DNA from: Crocinitomicaceae bacterium
Lineage (GTDB): Bacteria; Bacteroidota; Bacteroidia; Flavobacteriales_D; Crocinitomicaceae
Assembly: GCA_016719925.1 (NCBI GenBank)
Contig: JADJYC010000014.1
Span: 1 to 51,686 of the forward strand
Direction: 5' to 3'
Length of the DNA: 51,686 nt
Below the pieces are notes generated by a model. That model saw only the letters and a list, made by a program, of their open reading frames with translations, was not told where the DNA came from and made no database searches. Positions 10,307 to 19,893 of this stretch are shown one piece after another; the stretch's first letter is position 1; each line of letters begins with the position of its first letter. The translations under genes and the position numbers were made by a program.

Positions 10307-11536
10307 TTAATCCAGAGGGTAAATGGTTAATCCGCTTCTCAGTTTTGGTTCAATCCAGGTAGATTTTGGCGGCATAATCAATTGTTCATCTGCCACTCTT
10401 TTCAATTGCGCAACGCTCACCGGATAAAGTGCAAATCCTACTTTGAATTTTTCAGAATCTACGGCATTTTGTATTCCTTCCAGACCTTTGTTTCCACTAA
10501 TGAAATCAATGCGCCGGTCAATTTTCAGATCGTTAATTCCCAAAACGGGATTAAGTAAAAGATCAGTGAGAATAGCTGTGTCAAGAGATGCTACGGGCTG
10601 GTTATCGTCTAACAGATTTTGTTTGGGTATCAGTTTATACCAAATCTGATTCATATACATGGCCAGATGATGGTGACTTGCTGGTCTGGCATTGCTTAAA
10701 TCAGATACTTCAACTGAAAAGTTTTTACGAACTGCATTCATAAAATCATCATCACTCAGATTTCCAAGATCACTCACCAGTCGGTTATAATCCTGAATAA
10801 ACATTCTGTCTTCAGAAATGAAATAAGCTAAAAAGTGATTTTGTTCTTCTTTAGCTTTGTTATTCAGATGTGTGGTATAATGCGCAGACGAAGCACAACG
10901 GTGATGTCCGTCAGCTATATAAACATCCGGTATCTGTTTGTAATAAGATTGAATCTGTTCAATTGCTTCTGGATTTTCTATCAGCCAGATTTCATGTTTG
11001 ATTTTTTCAGCAGATGTAAATTCATACTCCGGGCGGTGTTGTGAAATTGCATCCAGCAGTGCTGAAAGAGATTCATGTTTTTCATGGAAAAGCAAAACAG
11101 GTTCTGCGTGAAACTTCACTGTATTCAGATAAAGAGAAAAAGTTTCTTCCCGTGTTGTAATTGTTTCTTCATGTTTTTTGATGTGACCTGAAAGATATTG
11201 ATCAACGGATGCTCCGCCAATTAATCCAAGATATTCATGTCCGTCTTTTGTCTGACGATAGAGGTAGAGACACGGTTTTTCATCCTGAATAAATATTTTG
11301 TCACGGATAAATTCTTCAAATTTCTTACGGATGTTGGAAAAACGTTCAACAGAGTTTGGCGGCGTTTTTACTGTTGAATGATATTCCGGATTAAGCACAT
11401 GAAGAAATGTAAACGGATTGTGTTCAAGTTTTGCTTCCAGCACATTTTTTTTGTACGTGTAATAAGGCATGGTACCAACCAGATGTGCTTTGTCACGTGT
11501 CGGGCGTATTGCGTGGAATGGAAGAATTTTAGTCAA
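10307..11536 (-). CDS. DUF1015 family protein
   Basis: 409 residues. It has the features of the DUF1015 family (PF06245): N-terminal LPFHAIRPTRDKAHLVG, central DGHHRCASSAHYT and C-terminal GFALYPVSVAQLKRVAD with MPPKSTWIEPKLRSGL. The biochemical role is unknown. The start is a TTG at 11536; an in-frame TGA lies three codons upstream and no ATG is available. A promoter -7 box lies 21 bases upstream. Probably cotranscribed with yggS. Confidence 0.88.
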   Translation of the reverse strand: MTKILPFHAIRPTRDKAHLVGTMPYYTYKKNVLEAKLEHNPFTFLHVLNPEYHSTVKTPPNSVERFSNIRKKFEEFIRDKIFIQDEKPCLYLYRQTKDGHEYLGLIGGASVDQYLSGHIKKHEETITTREETFSLYLNTVKFHAEPVLLFHEKHESLSALLDAISQHRPEYEFTSAEKIKHEIWLIENPEAIEQIQSYYKQIPDVYIADGHHRCASSAHYTTHLNNKAKEEQNHFLAYFISEDRMFIQDYNRLVSDLGNLSDDDFMNAVRKNFSVEVSDLSNARPASHHHLAMYMNQIWYKLIPKQNLLDDNQPVASLDTAILTDLLLNPVLGINDLKIDRRIDFISGNKGLEGIQNAVDSEKFKVGFALYPVSVAQLKRVADEQLIMPPKSTWIEPKLRSGLTIYPLD

Positions 11537-11557
11537 GGGATGTCAGAATTTATTGGG

Positions 11558-11565
11558 CAAAAATA
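11558..11565 (-). promoter_or_regulatory. Putative -7 box (TATTTTTG) for DUF1015-yggS
   Basis: The minus-strand TATTTTTG matches TAnnTTTG and ends 21 bases before the TTG start of the DUF1015 gene. No TTG is found at the expected -33 distance, so the site is only partly supported. Confidence 0.45.
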
Positions 11566-11595
11566 ATACAAAAGCGGCTCCCGAATGAGAGCCGC
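11559..11595 (-). terminator. Terminator of the rhodanese gene
   Basis: On the minus strand a 7-bp GC-rich stem (GCGGCTC / GAGCCGC, 11574-11580 and 11589-11595) is followed by a T-rich tract in the A-rich stretch 11559-11573. It sits 27 bases after the stop codon of the rhodanese gene and overlaps the DUF1015 -7 box. Confidence 0.65.
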
Positions 11596-11621
11596 CAAAT
11601 AATATCGATCTTAAAAAAAAC

Positions 11622-12071
11622 TTATTGTTTGTATGGCCACTGACCATAACCGCCAATCAGGTTATATACTTCTGCAAAACCTTTTTCAGCCATGATTTCT
11701 CTTGCTCCGCCTCCTCTTTTACCGGCAAAACAGTAAACTAAAGTGGTTTTTGATTTGTCAAGCGTGTCAATTGAAGTTGCAAAATCAGCTGAATTATAAT
11801 CGATATTCACAGATCCTTCAATGTGTCCTTCTGCATATTCTTCTGGCGTTCTTACATCAACAAGAATTACATTACCGCTGTCAAGCATTGATTTAAACTG
11901 AGCAGCATCAATATCCTGACTGATGACTGTTGCAGCCTGTGCGGTTGTTTCTGTTGTATCCGGACCTGATACTGCGGTTGAATCTGAATTTTCTGTTTCA
12001 GCTCCGTTGCCTGAACATGAGCAGAAACTCAAAGTGATTAATGCCAGAGGCAATACATAAAATAATTTCAT
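11622..12071 (-). CDS. Rhodanese-like lipoprotein
   Basis: 149 residues. A leader ending LALITLSFCSCSG has a lipobox-like cysteine (17 or 19), so it is probably a lipoprotein. A Ser/Thr-rich linker follows, then one rhodanese domain with VILVDVRTPEEYAEGHIEGS and the active-site loop CFAGKRGG, whose cysteine is present. Such single-domain proteins carry out sulfur transfer or persulfide chemistry; the substrate cannot be told. It starts 63 bases after the upstream OMP gene on the same strand, so the two may share a transcript. Confidence 0.85.
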   Translation of the reverse strand: MKLFYVLPLALITLSFCSCSGNGAETENSDSTAVSGPDTTETTAQAATVISQDIDAAQFKSMLDSGNVILVDVRTPEEYAEGHIEGSVNIDYNSADFATSIDTLDKSKTTLVYCFAGKRGGGAREIMAEKGFAEVYNLIGGYGQWPYKQ

Positions 12072-12134
12072 AATAGCTTTAATAAATAGTTCAGCAAAGT
12101 TAACTCAATAAGATCTGGTGAAGTGTAATCTAAG

Positions 12135-12743
12135 TTACATTTCTTTGGTTTCCTGAATTTCGGGTAATTCACCTCTGAAAAAGCGATAGGTGATTCCAAA
12201 TGCAGCCATTTCAGGTGACCAGAGATTTAATTCAAGATTTAAACCTACATGATCTGAGACAAAAAAATTAAATCCTCCCAAAGTGACTCCGGTAAAAAAG
12301 TTGACTTTGTCAGGGAAATATCTTTTCTGCTGATCAGAAAGTACCTCTGTATGCTGAAACCAGAAACTCATTCCGGCCTGAAGTTTTACATAATATTCAA
12401 ATCCTCTCCGGTAAAAAACAGAAATCTGCGGATTAACAGATAACATAATAAACGGAGATCCATAATACTGGTTGTTGTAATATTCATTCAGATACTGAAA
12501 TCCCACACGACCAGAAAAACTTATCACATCATTCATTACAAACTCGTGCGAATAAGCAAAAACAGGCATTGCAGTAACCATTTCAAATTCATTGGCACTG
12601 GTGTCATTCATAGCAGCAAAAAGATTTTTACGCGTAAACTGATCATAACTTACACCGGTGCTGAACTTGATCATTCGGTTATGAATCTGCCCCGTGGAGG
12701 TGAATGCAATCAAAAAGCTGAATATGACAAAAAATTGTTTCAC
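12135..12743 (-). CDS. Outer-membrane beta-barrel protein
   Basis: 202 residues with a signal peptide (MKQFFVIFSFLIAFTSTGQ). The mature part is made of alternating aromatic/polar strands (FSGRVGFQYLNEYYNNQYYG, YYVKLQAGMSFWFQH, GVTLGGFNFFVSDHVG), typical of small Bacteroidota OMP barrels of 8 strands. The C-terminal strand FGITYRFF is followed by a short polar tail. Exact function unknown. It is divergent from the OMP gene at 12868. Confidence 0.7.
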   Translation of the reverse strand: MKQFFVIFSFLIAFTSTGQIHNRMIKFSTGVSYDQFTRKNLFAAMNDTSANEFEMVTAMPVFAYSHEFVMNDVISFSGRVGFQYLNEYYNNQYYGSPFIMLSVNPQISVFYRRGFEYYVKLQAGMSFWFQHTEVLSDQQKRYFPDKVNFFTGVTLGGFNFFVSDHVGLNLELNLWSPEMAAFGITYRFFRGELPEIQETKEM

Positions 12744-12840
12744 TGATTCTAGTACGTAAAAGTTCGGTCAATGTTGCTTGCACAAAAGTGGCATAAGATT
12801 TGGTTATCAGCACGCGTTAACCTTTTTTAACTATAAATCG

Positions 12841-12848
12841 TATATTTG
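12841..12848 (+). promoter_or_regulatory. Putative -7 box (TATATTTG) for the 12868 OMP gene
   Basis: TATATTTG matches TAnnTTTG exactly, 19 bases before the ATG. No exact -33 TTG is at the right distance, so the assignment rests on the -7 box and its position. Confidence 0.55.
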
Positions 12849-12867
12849 ATCAACTAAACTAAAAATT

Positions 12868-13488
12868 ATGAAGAAAATTTTCACTTTGTTCGCAGCTGCA
12901 GCGGCTTTAACGTTCGGCTCAATGAATTCTGCCTCTGCTCAGGTAGAACAAGGGACAGTAATCATTGACCCTTATTATGGATATCCAAACTTTAGTAAAA
13001 AGTTTGCTGATGCAATTGTTGGTGATTCTGCTACCAATGTTGATATTACCGGTATTGGTCCTTGTGGTTTGAGAGGTGAATATATGATTTCTGATAACTT
13101 CGGTGTTGGGGTTGACTTTATTTACAACAGTCTTGGTGTAAAATACAATTATGAAGATTGGGATACATCAGGAGTTTCTCATACCTATGAGGATAAAATT
13201 AATCAGCAGAGATTCAGAATTCAGCTTCGTATGAATTATCATTTCGCACAAACAGAGCAGGTAGATGCTTATGTTGGATTTGGTGCAGGTACTAACATCC
13301 GCAGATTTACATATACTTCAGACAACCCTAATTTTACTGAACCAGATGCTGCAAGCGGTGCGTTGATCCCAGTATCTTTGAGAATTGCTCTAGGAGTTAG
13401 ATATTATTTCACAGATTTCTTAGGAATTAACGCTGAAATTGGATTGGGAGGACCGATGATTTCAGGTGGTATTTCTCTGAAATTCTAA
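12868..13488 (+). CDS. Outer-membrane beta-barrel protein
   Basis: 206 residues. The signal peptide (MKKIFTLFAAAAALTFGS, cleaved near SASA/Q) is followed by a barrel with GLRGEYMISDNFGVGVDF, RIQLRMNYHF and YVGFGAGTNIRRF. It ends in a C-terminal strand GGPMISGGISLKF with the terminal Phe expected of BAM substrates. It has its own -7 box and a strong terminator, so it is probably well expressed. It is similar in plan (GL/GGP..S.G...KF ending) to the next gene, suggesting an old tandem duplication. Confidence 0.8.
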   Translation: MKKIFTLFAAAAALTFGSMNSASAQVEQGTVIIDPYYGYPNFSKKFADAIVGDSATNVDITGIGPCGLRGEYMISDNFGVGVDFIYNSLGVKYNYEDWDTSGVSHTYEDKINQQRFRIQLRMNYHFAQTEQVDAYVGFGAGTNIRRFTYTSDNPNFTEPDAASGALIPVSLRIALGVRYYFTDFLGINAEIGLGGPMISGGISLKF

Positions 13489-13505
13489 AAACAATATTAA
13501 GTTAT

Positions 13506-13540
13506 AAAACCCGTTCACACTGAGCGGGTTTTATTTTTTT
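13506..13540 (+). terminator. Rho-independent terminator
   Basis: An 8-bp stem (AAAACCCG / CGGGTTTT, 13506-13513 and 13525-13532) with an 11-nt loop and a seven-T tail follows the 12868-13488 gene and lies directly before the next start codon. Confidence 0.85.
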
Positions 13541-13542
13541 GT

Positions 13543-14172
13543 ATGAAAAAAATTGGGTTTGCAATATCATTTTTGTTCTTAGCGCTGACTTCTAAAGCTC
13601 AGATGCTTGAAGCCGGTGATGGTGTTGTAGAACTTGGATTGGGATTTCCCAATCCAAAACCTCACGTTTATTATCCGGGAGGATTTTTCCATAATTATAA
13701 TCCATTCTCAGATAATAGTGATTTTAAATTTGGTCAGCTCGTAGCCAAGGGTGAATTCCTGATGTCAGATCGCATTGGAATAGCTGCACAGTTCAATTAT
13801 GGTTATTTTAAAGAATATAATGAGGCCGTTGTTTCTGAATATGATCCGTTAACCGGATCATATAATAATTACAACTACTATTACAATACAAAAATTCACA
13901 AATTTCGTTTGTTAGGTGGCTTTCATTTTCATGTTGTCAGAACATATAGAACAGACGGTTATCTGGGAATTATGGTAGGTGGTAAAAATGTGATTGCAAA
14001 ATCTGATACCAATGATCCCAATGTTATTGGTGAATTAACTTCATTTCAGCTTCCGTTCATTGCCAGAGTGCATTTTGGGCTGAGAATTTTTGCCACAGAG
14101 CATTTTGCTATTCACACAGAACTTGGATTAGGTGGTCCGGCATTTAGTTTTGGAGCTACGTATAAATTTTAA
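13543..14172 (+). CDS. Outer-membrane beta-barrel protein
   Basis: 209 residues with a signal peptide (MKKIGFAISFLFLALTSKAQ). The barrel strands include GVVELGLGFPNPKPHVYY, RIGIAAQFNYGYF, KFRLLGGFHFHV and the C-terminal ELGLGGPAFSFGATYKF, ending in Phe. Its end closely resembles that of the gene before (ELGLGGP..S.G...KF), so the two are likely paralogues. The start codon lies only two bases after the upstream terminator, so translation must depend on a promoter inside or read-through past that hairpin. Function unknown. Confidence 0.78.
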   Translation: MKKIGFAISFLFLALTSKAQMLEAGDGVVELGLGFPNPKPHVYYPGGFFHNYNPFSDNSDFKFGQLVAKGEFLMSDRIGIAAQFNYGYFKEYNEAVVSEYDPLTGSYNNYNYYYNTKIHKFRLLGGFHFHVVRTYRTDGYLGIMVGGKNVIAKSDTNDPNVIGELTSFQLPFIARVHFGLRIFATEHFAIHTELGLGGPAFSFGATYKF

Positions 14173-14174
14173 AT

Positions 14175-14534
14175 ATGAAAAAATACATTCTGATAACGCT
14201 TTTGTTACTTTCATTCACAACCGCCTGGACACAAACAGAGCAAAGAGAATATGTAAGTGTACGCGTTCAATACGGTAAAACTATCAGCGGATTCAAATAT
14301 GAATTATATCTGGACATAGGCGAATCAGGCAAACACTCTATGAGCGGTGAAGTAACCAACGTAGATGAACATGTTATTATTTCAGATGATCAGGGAAAAC
14401 AAGCTTTTAAAAGTGATATTGACCTTATCAATTATCTTACAAAAAGAGGATACAAAGTGATACATACAGGAGAAATCCAGATTCTCGATCAGCATTACTA
14501 CACCTATCTGTTAGAACGCGTTTACGTGAAGTAA
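14175..14534 (+). CDS. Small secreted protein of unknown function
   Basis: 119 residues, two bases after the upstream OMP gene, so surely cotranscribed. The signal peptide MKKYILITLLLLSFTTAWTQ is followed by a small domain with YVSVRVQYGKTISGFKYELY and GYKVIHTGEIQILDQHYYTY. No family recognised. Confidence 0.7.
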   Translation: MKKYILITLLLLSFTTAWTQTEQREYVSVRVQYGKTISGFKYELYLDIGESGKHSMSGEVTNVDEHVIISDDQGKQAFKSDIDLINYLTKRGYKVIHTGEIQILDQHYYTYLLERVYVK

Positions 14535-14567
14535 ACTTTCAGACATATTTTGCATCTTTGCTGAAGT

Positions 14568-15257
14568 ATGTCAGATCATTATACCATAAAAGAACTTGCA
14601 TTGGATGACCGCCCGCGTGAAAAAATGCTGGAGAAAGGGTCTTCTGTTTTGTCTGATGCAGAAATTCTTGCCATTTTAATTGGTTCAGGTACGCGCGAAA
14701 AATCAGCTGTTGAATTGTGCCGTGAAATATTAAAGTCAGTTGACAATGATCTCAATAAACTGGCCAGACTCTCTATACATGACTTAATGAAATTTAAAGG
14801 AGTAGGTGAAGCTAAAGCTATTACTATTGCAGCTGCACTTGAACTGGCCCGACGTAAAAAATCAGATGCATCATCACAGAATAATGGAATAAAATCTTCT
14901 GCTGATGTTTTTGAAGCGGTAAGAAAGTTTTATCAGGACTTGAACCATGAAGAGTTTCATGTGATTGTTTTGTCCCGGTCCAATAAAATTATCAGCATTG
15001 ATCTTGTTTCCAAAGGTGGAATCAGTTCTACCGTTGCTGATGGAAAAATTATATTCAGAAGGGCACTGGAGAAAGGCGGATCAGGAATAATTCTGACGCA
15101 TAATCACCCTTCAGGAACTAATAAACCCAGTGAATCAGATATACAGCTCACAAGAAAAATGAAAGCATTTGGTGAGTACATTGATATGCCGGTGCTGGAT
15201 CACATCATTGTTGCTGAAAACGGGTACTACAGTTTTGCGGATAACGGTTTACTTTGA
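14568..15257 (+). CDS. radC: RadC family protein (JAMM/MPN+ domain)
   Basis: 229 residues, normal for the family. An N-terminal helix-hairpin-helix region (LMKFKGVGEAKAITIAAALE) precedes the MPN domain with the metal motif HNHPSG followed by SESD (HxHPSGx...SxxD). Despite the name, no role in DNA repair is established for the family; it resembles JAMM metalloproteases. A CATCTTTG near-match to the -7 consensus lies about 15 bases before the start. Confidence 0.93.
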   Translation: MSDHYTIKELALDDRPREKMLEKGSSVLSDAEILAILIGSGTREKSAVELCREILKSVDNDLNKLARLSIHDLMKFKGVGEAKAITIAAALELARRKKSDASSQNNGIKSSADVFEAVRKFYQDLNHEEFHVIVLSRSNKIISIDLVSKGGISSTVADGKIIFRRALEKGGSGIILTHNHPSGTNKPSESDIQLTRKMKAFGEYIDMPVLDHIIVAENGYYSFADNGLL

Positions 15258-15283
15258 TAATCGGATTATCTGTTCAAAAAAGT

Positions 15284-15291
15284 TAATTTTG
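15284..15291 (+). promoter_or_regulatory. Putative -7 box (TAATTTTG) for the wecB operon
   Basis: TAATTTTG matches TAnnTTTG and ends 17 bases before the ATG of the epimerase gene. The -33 TTG is not visible at the usual distance. It would start the operon 15309-21513. Confidence 0.45.
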
Positions 15292-15308
15292 TTTCAAGTA
15301 AGTTCCAG

Positions 15309-16448
15309 ATGAAAATTATAACCATTATTGGTGCCCGTCCGCAAATTATTAAAGCTGCAGCAATTAGCAGAGCTATCAGAAACAGTTTTGCTCAGCAGAT
15401 TAAGGAAATCATTATACACACCGGGCAGCATTATGATGAAAATATGTCTGAGGTTTTTTTTGATGAACTGCAAATTCCAAGACCACATTATAATCTCAAT
15501 GTTGGTTCAGGCAATCACGGTAAGCAGACGGCTAAAATGCTTGAAGGAATTGAAGAAATAATTCTGAAAGAAAAACCAAATGCAGTGCTTGTGTACGGTG
15601 ATACAAATTCAACTGTTGCCGGAGGTTTGGCTGCTTCAAAGCTGCTCGTTCCGCTGATTCATATTGAAGCCGGTTTAAGATCATTCAATAAATCCATGCC
15701 TGAAGAAATCAACCGTATTGCATGTGATCATATGTCAACTTTACTTTTTTCACCCACGCATCAGGGTGTTGAAAATTTGAAGAAAGAAGGATTTAAAATT
15801 GATGCTGTTTCACCTTATTCAATTGACAATCCGAAAGTGTATCACTGCGGTGATATTATGTTTGATAACTCACTTTACTTTTCTGAACTGGCAGATAAAA
15901 AAACAATTCTGAAAGATTTGAATCTCACTCCGGGATTTATTTTAGCAACCATTCACCGAAACGCAAATACCGATGATGCAGACAGGCTGAGTTCGATTTT
16001 TGAGGCCCTGTCTGAAATATCTTCGACTAATAAAATTCAGGTTGTTCTTCCTTTGCATCCTCGTACAAAAAAGATGATGGATGTAAACCTTTCAGCTGAA
16101 CTGAAATCACAAATTGAAAATAATCCGCTGATTAAAATTATTCCGCCGGTGTCATTTTTGGATGTAATTGCACTTGAAAAAAATGCGGGAATGATAGTGA
16201 CCGACAGCGGAGGCGTTCAGAAAGAAGCTTTCTTTTTCAAAAAACCTTGTCTGATTTTGAGGCCGGAAACAGAATGGATTGAAATTGTTCAAAACGGAAA
16301 TGCGTTGTTGTGTGATGCAGACAAAAACAAAATAGTTGATTCATTCAGAAAACTTACCGGCAAAAATGATTTCACTTATCCTGAAATATTCGGTGACGGT
16401 AAAGCTGCTGAATTCATTTGCTCAGAAATAGTCAAACACATTCCATGA
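15309..16448 (+). CDS. wecB: UDP-N-acetylglucosamine 2-epimerase (non-hydrolysing)
   Basis: 379 residues, the usual length. It interconverts UDP-GlcNAc and UDP-ManNAc for surface polysaccharide. Family motifs: IIGARPQIIKAA at the N-terminus, HTGQHYDENMS, VYGDTNSTVAGG, HIEAGLRSFNKSMPEEINR, ATIHRNANTDD, and TDSGGVQKEAFFFKKPCL in the nucleotide-binding half. A hydrolysing NeuC-like variant cannot be fully excluded. Its stop overlaps the next start (ATGA, 16445-16448), so it is coupled to the deacetylase gene. Confidence 0.9.
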   Translation: MKIITIIGARPQIIKAAAISRAIRNSFAQQIKEIIIHTGQHYDENMSEVFFDELQIPRPHYNLNVGSGNHGKQTAKMLEGIEEIILKEKPNAVLVYGDTNSTVAGGLAASKLLVPLIHIEAGLRSFNKSMPEEINRIACDHMSTLLFSPTHQGVENLKKEGFKIDAVSPYSIDNPKVYHCGDIMFDNSLYFSELADKKTILKDLNLTPGFILATIHRNANTDDADRLSSIFEALSEISSTNKIQVVLPLHPRTKKMMDVNLSAELKSQIENNPLIKIIPPVSFLDVIALEKNAGMIVTDSGGVQKEAFFFKKPCLILRPETEWIEIVQNGNALLCDADKNKIVDSFRKLTGKNDFTYPEIFGDGKAAEFICSEIVKHIP

Positions 16449-17727
16449 TATCGGTTTTTACTGAGCATATTACACCCCGGTTAACTTATGTGCTTGATTT
16501 TTGTTTTGCGCAAAAAGGTTTTGAATACCAGTGTGTGACTGATGTTTCAGCCTGGTCAAAAATCAAATCAATCCGCATTAATTATTCTGAAATAGAAGTT
16601 CCTTCAGAAATTTCGGTCAAACCCCATTCATTACTTTTTGAAACAGAAATCAGGAACGGAATAGAACTCTCAACCTCAGGAGATAAAATTTTTATTGACG
16701 GAAAAGAGGATCCTTTCGCAGTTATTTTCAGATGTCTTTCCAGATATGAAGAGTATTTGCCTAACGAACGTGATGAGCATGACCGCTTCAAAGCAAAAAA
16801 TGCAGAATTGGTAAAACTGAAATTGAATGATAAGCCAGTCTGTGATATTCTGACCAGAGAGATCTGGGAAAAACTTGGACTTGATTATTCTATTATTCAG
16901 AAGCGGTTTGAATGTGTTCCTTCTTTTGATATTGATGTGGCCTGGGCCTATAAAAACCTGAAATTAATAAGAACTATTGGTGCCGGAATCATAGGTAAAA
17001 ATCTGGGGCAACGCTTTCGGGTTTTGGTAGGAAAGGAAAAAGATCCTTATGATACATACTCTTATATTGCTGAAGTTTCAGCCAGGGTAAACCGTATTAT
17101 TTGTTTTGCTCCGGTTGGAGACTGGGGTAAGTTTGATAAAAATATTCACTGGAAGAATTTTGCCTATCAGTCTTTGATCAGAGGTTTAAATGCAACAGGC
17201 GGCATGGGAATTCATCCTTCGTATGATTCTCATTTGAATCCTGAAAAACTGGAAACAGAAATTTCCAGACTCGAACAAATTGTCGGACATGAAATTGTGA
17301 AAAGCCGGCAGCATTTTTTGAGATTACGCATTCCTGAATCTTACCAGCTGATGGTGAAACAAAGCATTCAGCGTGATTTTACGATGGGCTGGGCAGAGGA
17401 AACAGGTTTCAGGGCAGGAACTTCATTTCCTTTTACTTTTTTGATCTCACTAAAAATGTACAGGAATTTCTTTTGATTTTTCCCTTTGCGTACATGGATG
17501 GTGTTTTGAAAGATCAGAAAAAATTATCTCCGGTATTGGCAAAAGAAAAAGTAGAACAGCTTACCAGTGAAGTAAAAAATGTAGGTGGTGTTCTGATGTG
17601 TATCTGGCACAACAGTTCAATTAATGATGCTGGAGAATGGAAAGGATGGAGAGATGTGCTGGACTATAATCTTTCTCTGGTTGAACTTCATGATTTTTCA
17701 AATTTTGATGACTCTGATTTTGATTAG
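16445..17727 (+). CDS. Polysaccharide deacetylase family protein, one frameshift
   Basis: About 428 residues when joined. An N-terminal domain of about 150 residues (of the DUF7033 kind, inferred) precedes a NodB-like deacetylase with the metal aspartates in VPSFDIDVAW and a histidine motif GIHPSYDSH. The frame shifts near 17445: adding one T to a T run gives FPFYFFDLTKNVQEFLLIFP and continues to the stop at 17727. It would remove acyl groups from a surface or wall polysaccharide in the cytosol or periplasm; no signal peptide is present. It is coupled to wecB by ATGA. Confidence 0.75.
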
Positions 17728-18796
17728 AAAATTCAGTTATACCATTCTGCTGGTGTCTTTTTTGACATCCTGTATTCAGCATCATAGTGAGAATAATATT
17801 CCGGAAATTATTTCTGTAACGGATACAATTCACATAAAATACGCTGAGGGATTTGAAGTCAATTATAAAACAGGTTTGATTGAAATTATTACCAGATCCA
17901 TTGAAGGAAATTCTTTTTTTTCTGACAGCCTTTACATTCTTACAGATGAAGTCAGCAATAATCTGGCTGAAAATCCGACTCTGAAAGCAACACCTCAAAT
18001 CTTAGCCTGTCAATCCTCTACACATCTCGCATTTCTGGACGCACTTAATTGCCTTGACAAAGTAAAAGGTATGTGTGGCCTGGAGTATATTCCTGAAAGT
18101 GATTTAAAAGATGAGTTGATAAAGAATAAAGTAGTGGAAATTTGCAATAGCGAATCAGTAAATATGGAGTTGCTTCAGAAAGTTAGTCCGGATTTATTTT
18201 TGATTTATCCTTTTGAAACAGAAGGGAAAGATAAATACGAATCAGCCGGTATCAATACTTTTTTTATTGCTGAGTATCTTGAAAAATCTGCATTAGCCAG
18301 ATTGGAGTGGATAAAATTATTTGGCCTGATCCTAAATAAAACAACTGAAGCCAATGTGTTTTTTGAAAAAGCAGAAAAAGAATATCTGGATTTGAAATCA
18401 AAATCAAAAAATGATTCATTGACATTTATTCTCAATTTGCCGTACAAAGATTCGTGGTTTATGCCCTCAGCAGGATCATTGCTGGTAAAGCTGATTGAAG
18501 ATGCCGGGTTGAATTATTATTATCCTGAATCAGGCTCAACAGAAAATGATATTCATTCATCAGAAGAAGTTTGGAATGACGGAATGGTTGCAGATTACTG
18601 GATTGTCATTGCCGGCCGGCCGGATAATTTTTCTCTTGCAGATCTGATCAATGAACAACCGGTTTATGCTGAATTTAAATCTGTAAAAAATAATAATGTC
18701 CTGTTCTGTAATTCATCCACCACAGATTATTTTACCAAAGGCGTTATTGAACCGCAGGTGATTCTTAAGATTTGCTATATGCAACCGGCGCATTAG
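17708..18796 (+). CDS. ABC transporter substrate-binding lipoprotein (BtuF/FecB type)
   Basis: About 362 residues from the ATG at 17708, which overlaps the deacetylase end by 20 bases. A leader with lipobox LLVSFLTSC (Cys about 22) marks a lipoprotein. The body is a two-lobed class III binding protein with a long connecting helix (LARLEWIKLFGLILNK) and the typical opening (KATPQILACQSSTHLAFLDA) and VNMELLQKVSPDLFLIYP. Such proteins deliver B12, haem or Fe-siderophores to the FecCD-type permease encoded next. The ligand cannot be read from the sequence. Confidence 0.85.
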   Translation: MTLILIRKFSYTILLVSFLTSCIQHHSENNIPEIISVTDTIHIKYAEGFEVNYKTGLIEIITRSIEGNSFFSDSLYILTDEVSNNLAENPTLKATPQILACQSSTHLAFLDALNCLDKVKGMCGLEYIPESDLKDELIKNKVVEICNSESVNMELLQKVSPDLFLIYPFETEGKDKYESAGINTFFIAEYLEKSALARLEWIKLFGLILNKTTEANVFFEKAEKEYLDLKSKSKNDSLTFILNLPYKDSWFMPSAGSLLVKLIEDAGLNYYYPESGSTENDIHSSEEVWNDGMVADYWIVIAGRPDNFSLADLINEQPVYAEFKSVKNNNVLFCNSSTTDYFTKGVIEPQVILKICYMQPAH

Positions 18797-18866
18797 ACTG
18801 ACCATAAACCCGTTTATTTTCTTAGGTTAACAGAATAAGTTATTTAACCTGTCAGAATATGTAAAT

Positions 18867-19893
18867 TTGAAATCTGATTGGATTTTTCTGACCCTGTTTA
18901 AAAAGATATCGTTTGGTTAGTTGCCGGAATTGTTTGTATCCTTTTCCTGTTCATACTTAATTTGCAAATTGGTGAAGTAGCAATTCCGTTTGAAGATATC
19001 ACTACAATTCTCTCGGAGGAAAAGTTGAAAACAGCGCCTGGTCATTTATTATTGAAAGCAGATTATTCAGAAGTATTGCGGCCTTATTTGCAGGCGCAGC
19101 GTTAAGTCTTTGCGGAATTGTTCTTCAGGTCTATTTCAGAAATCCGCTGGCCGGTCCTGGTGTTTTGGGAATTACATCCGGAGCATCGCTGGGTGTGGCA
19201 TTTGTTATTTTAGGTGGCTTGCAGGCTACTTCACTTTTGGGAAATCTTGGAATTATTTCTGCCGGAATTATTGGAGCAATGTTAGTATTACTTTTATTAT
19301 TGTCAGTTTCCGCATTTGTTTCCAATCCTGTTACATTGCTGGTTCTTGGATTAATGTTCAGCTATTTTATTTCTGCTATTGTTAATGTACTTTTTCTTTG
19401 GGCTAATCTGGATGATACCCGGCAATATGTTTTATGGAGTCTTGGAAGTTTTGACGGAATTTCCGGTCAGGGAATTCTTATCCTTGTTTCTTCTGTTTTG
19501 TTACTGACGCTGTTTTCTGTGCTGCTTATAAAACCGCTTAATGCTTTGGTATTAGGAACTGAATACGCAGCTTCATCCGGAGTGAATATCAAAAAAACCA
19601 GATGGCTGGTAATTTCCGTTACCGGTATTTTGGCAGCGGTTGTAACAGTTTATTGTGGTCCTGTAAGTTTTATTGGAGTAGCTGTTCCGCAAATGATACG
19701 GCTGATAACAAAAACAAAAAATCACGCATTTCAGATTCCGGCAGTTTTGATTTTAGGAAGTTTGCTTGGACTTCTTTCAGACTTGATTGTCAGAATATCC
19801 GGTAATAGTCTTCCATTGAATACTGTTACTGCTTTGGTTGGAGCACCTGTAATTATTTATACCATAATTCGTCTGAATAAACGTGTTGCTTGA
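18867..19893 (+). CDS. FecCD/BtuC-type ABC permease, two frameshifts
   Basis: An inner-membrane permease of about 10 helices; joined length about 343 residues, normal. The frame reads WLVAGIVCILFLFILNL then breaks near 19014, where one added base restores GGKVENSAWSFIIESRLFRS and the family core AALFAGAALSLCGIVLQVYF, RNPLAGPGVLGITSGASLGV. A missing T near 18915 seems to separate it from a likely TTG start at 18867 (LKSDWIFLTLFKKISF). The coupling-helix region GPVSFIGVAVPQMIR is intact. Start and exact indels are uncertain; the family is not. Confidence 0.8.

Noticed and set aside
17621..17998. A 125-residue minus-strand open frame over the deacetylase/SBP junction.
   Set aside because: It is the antisense of two recognised genes and has no motif or start signal.
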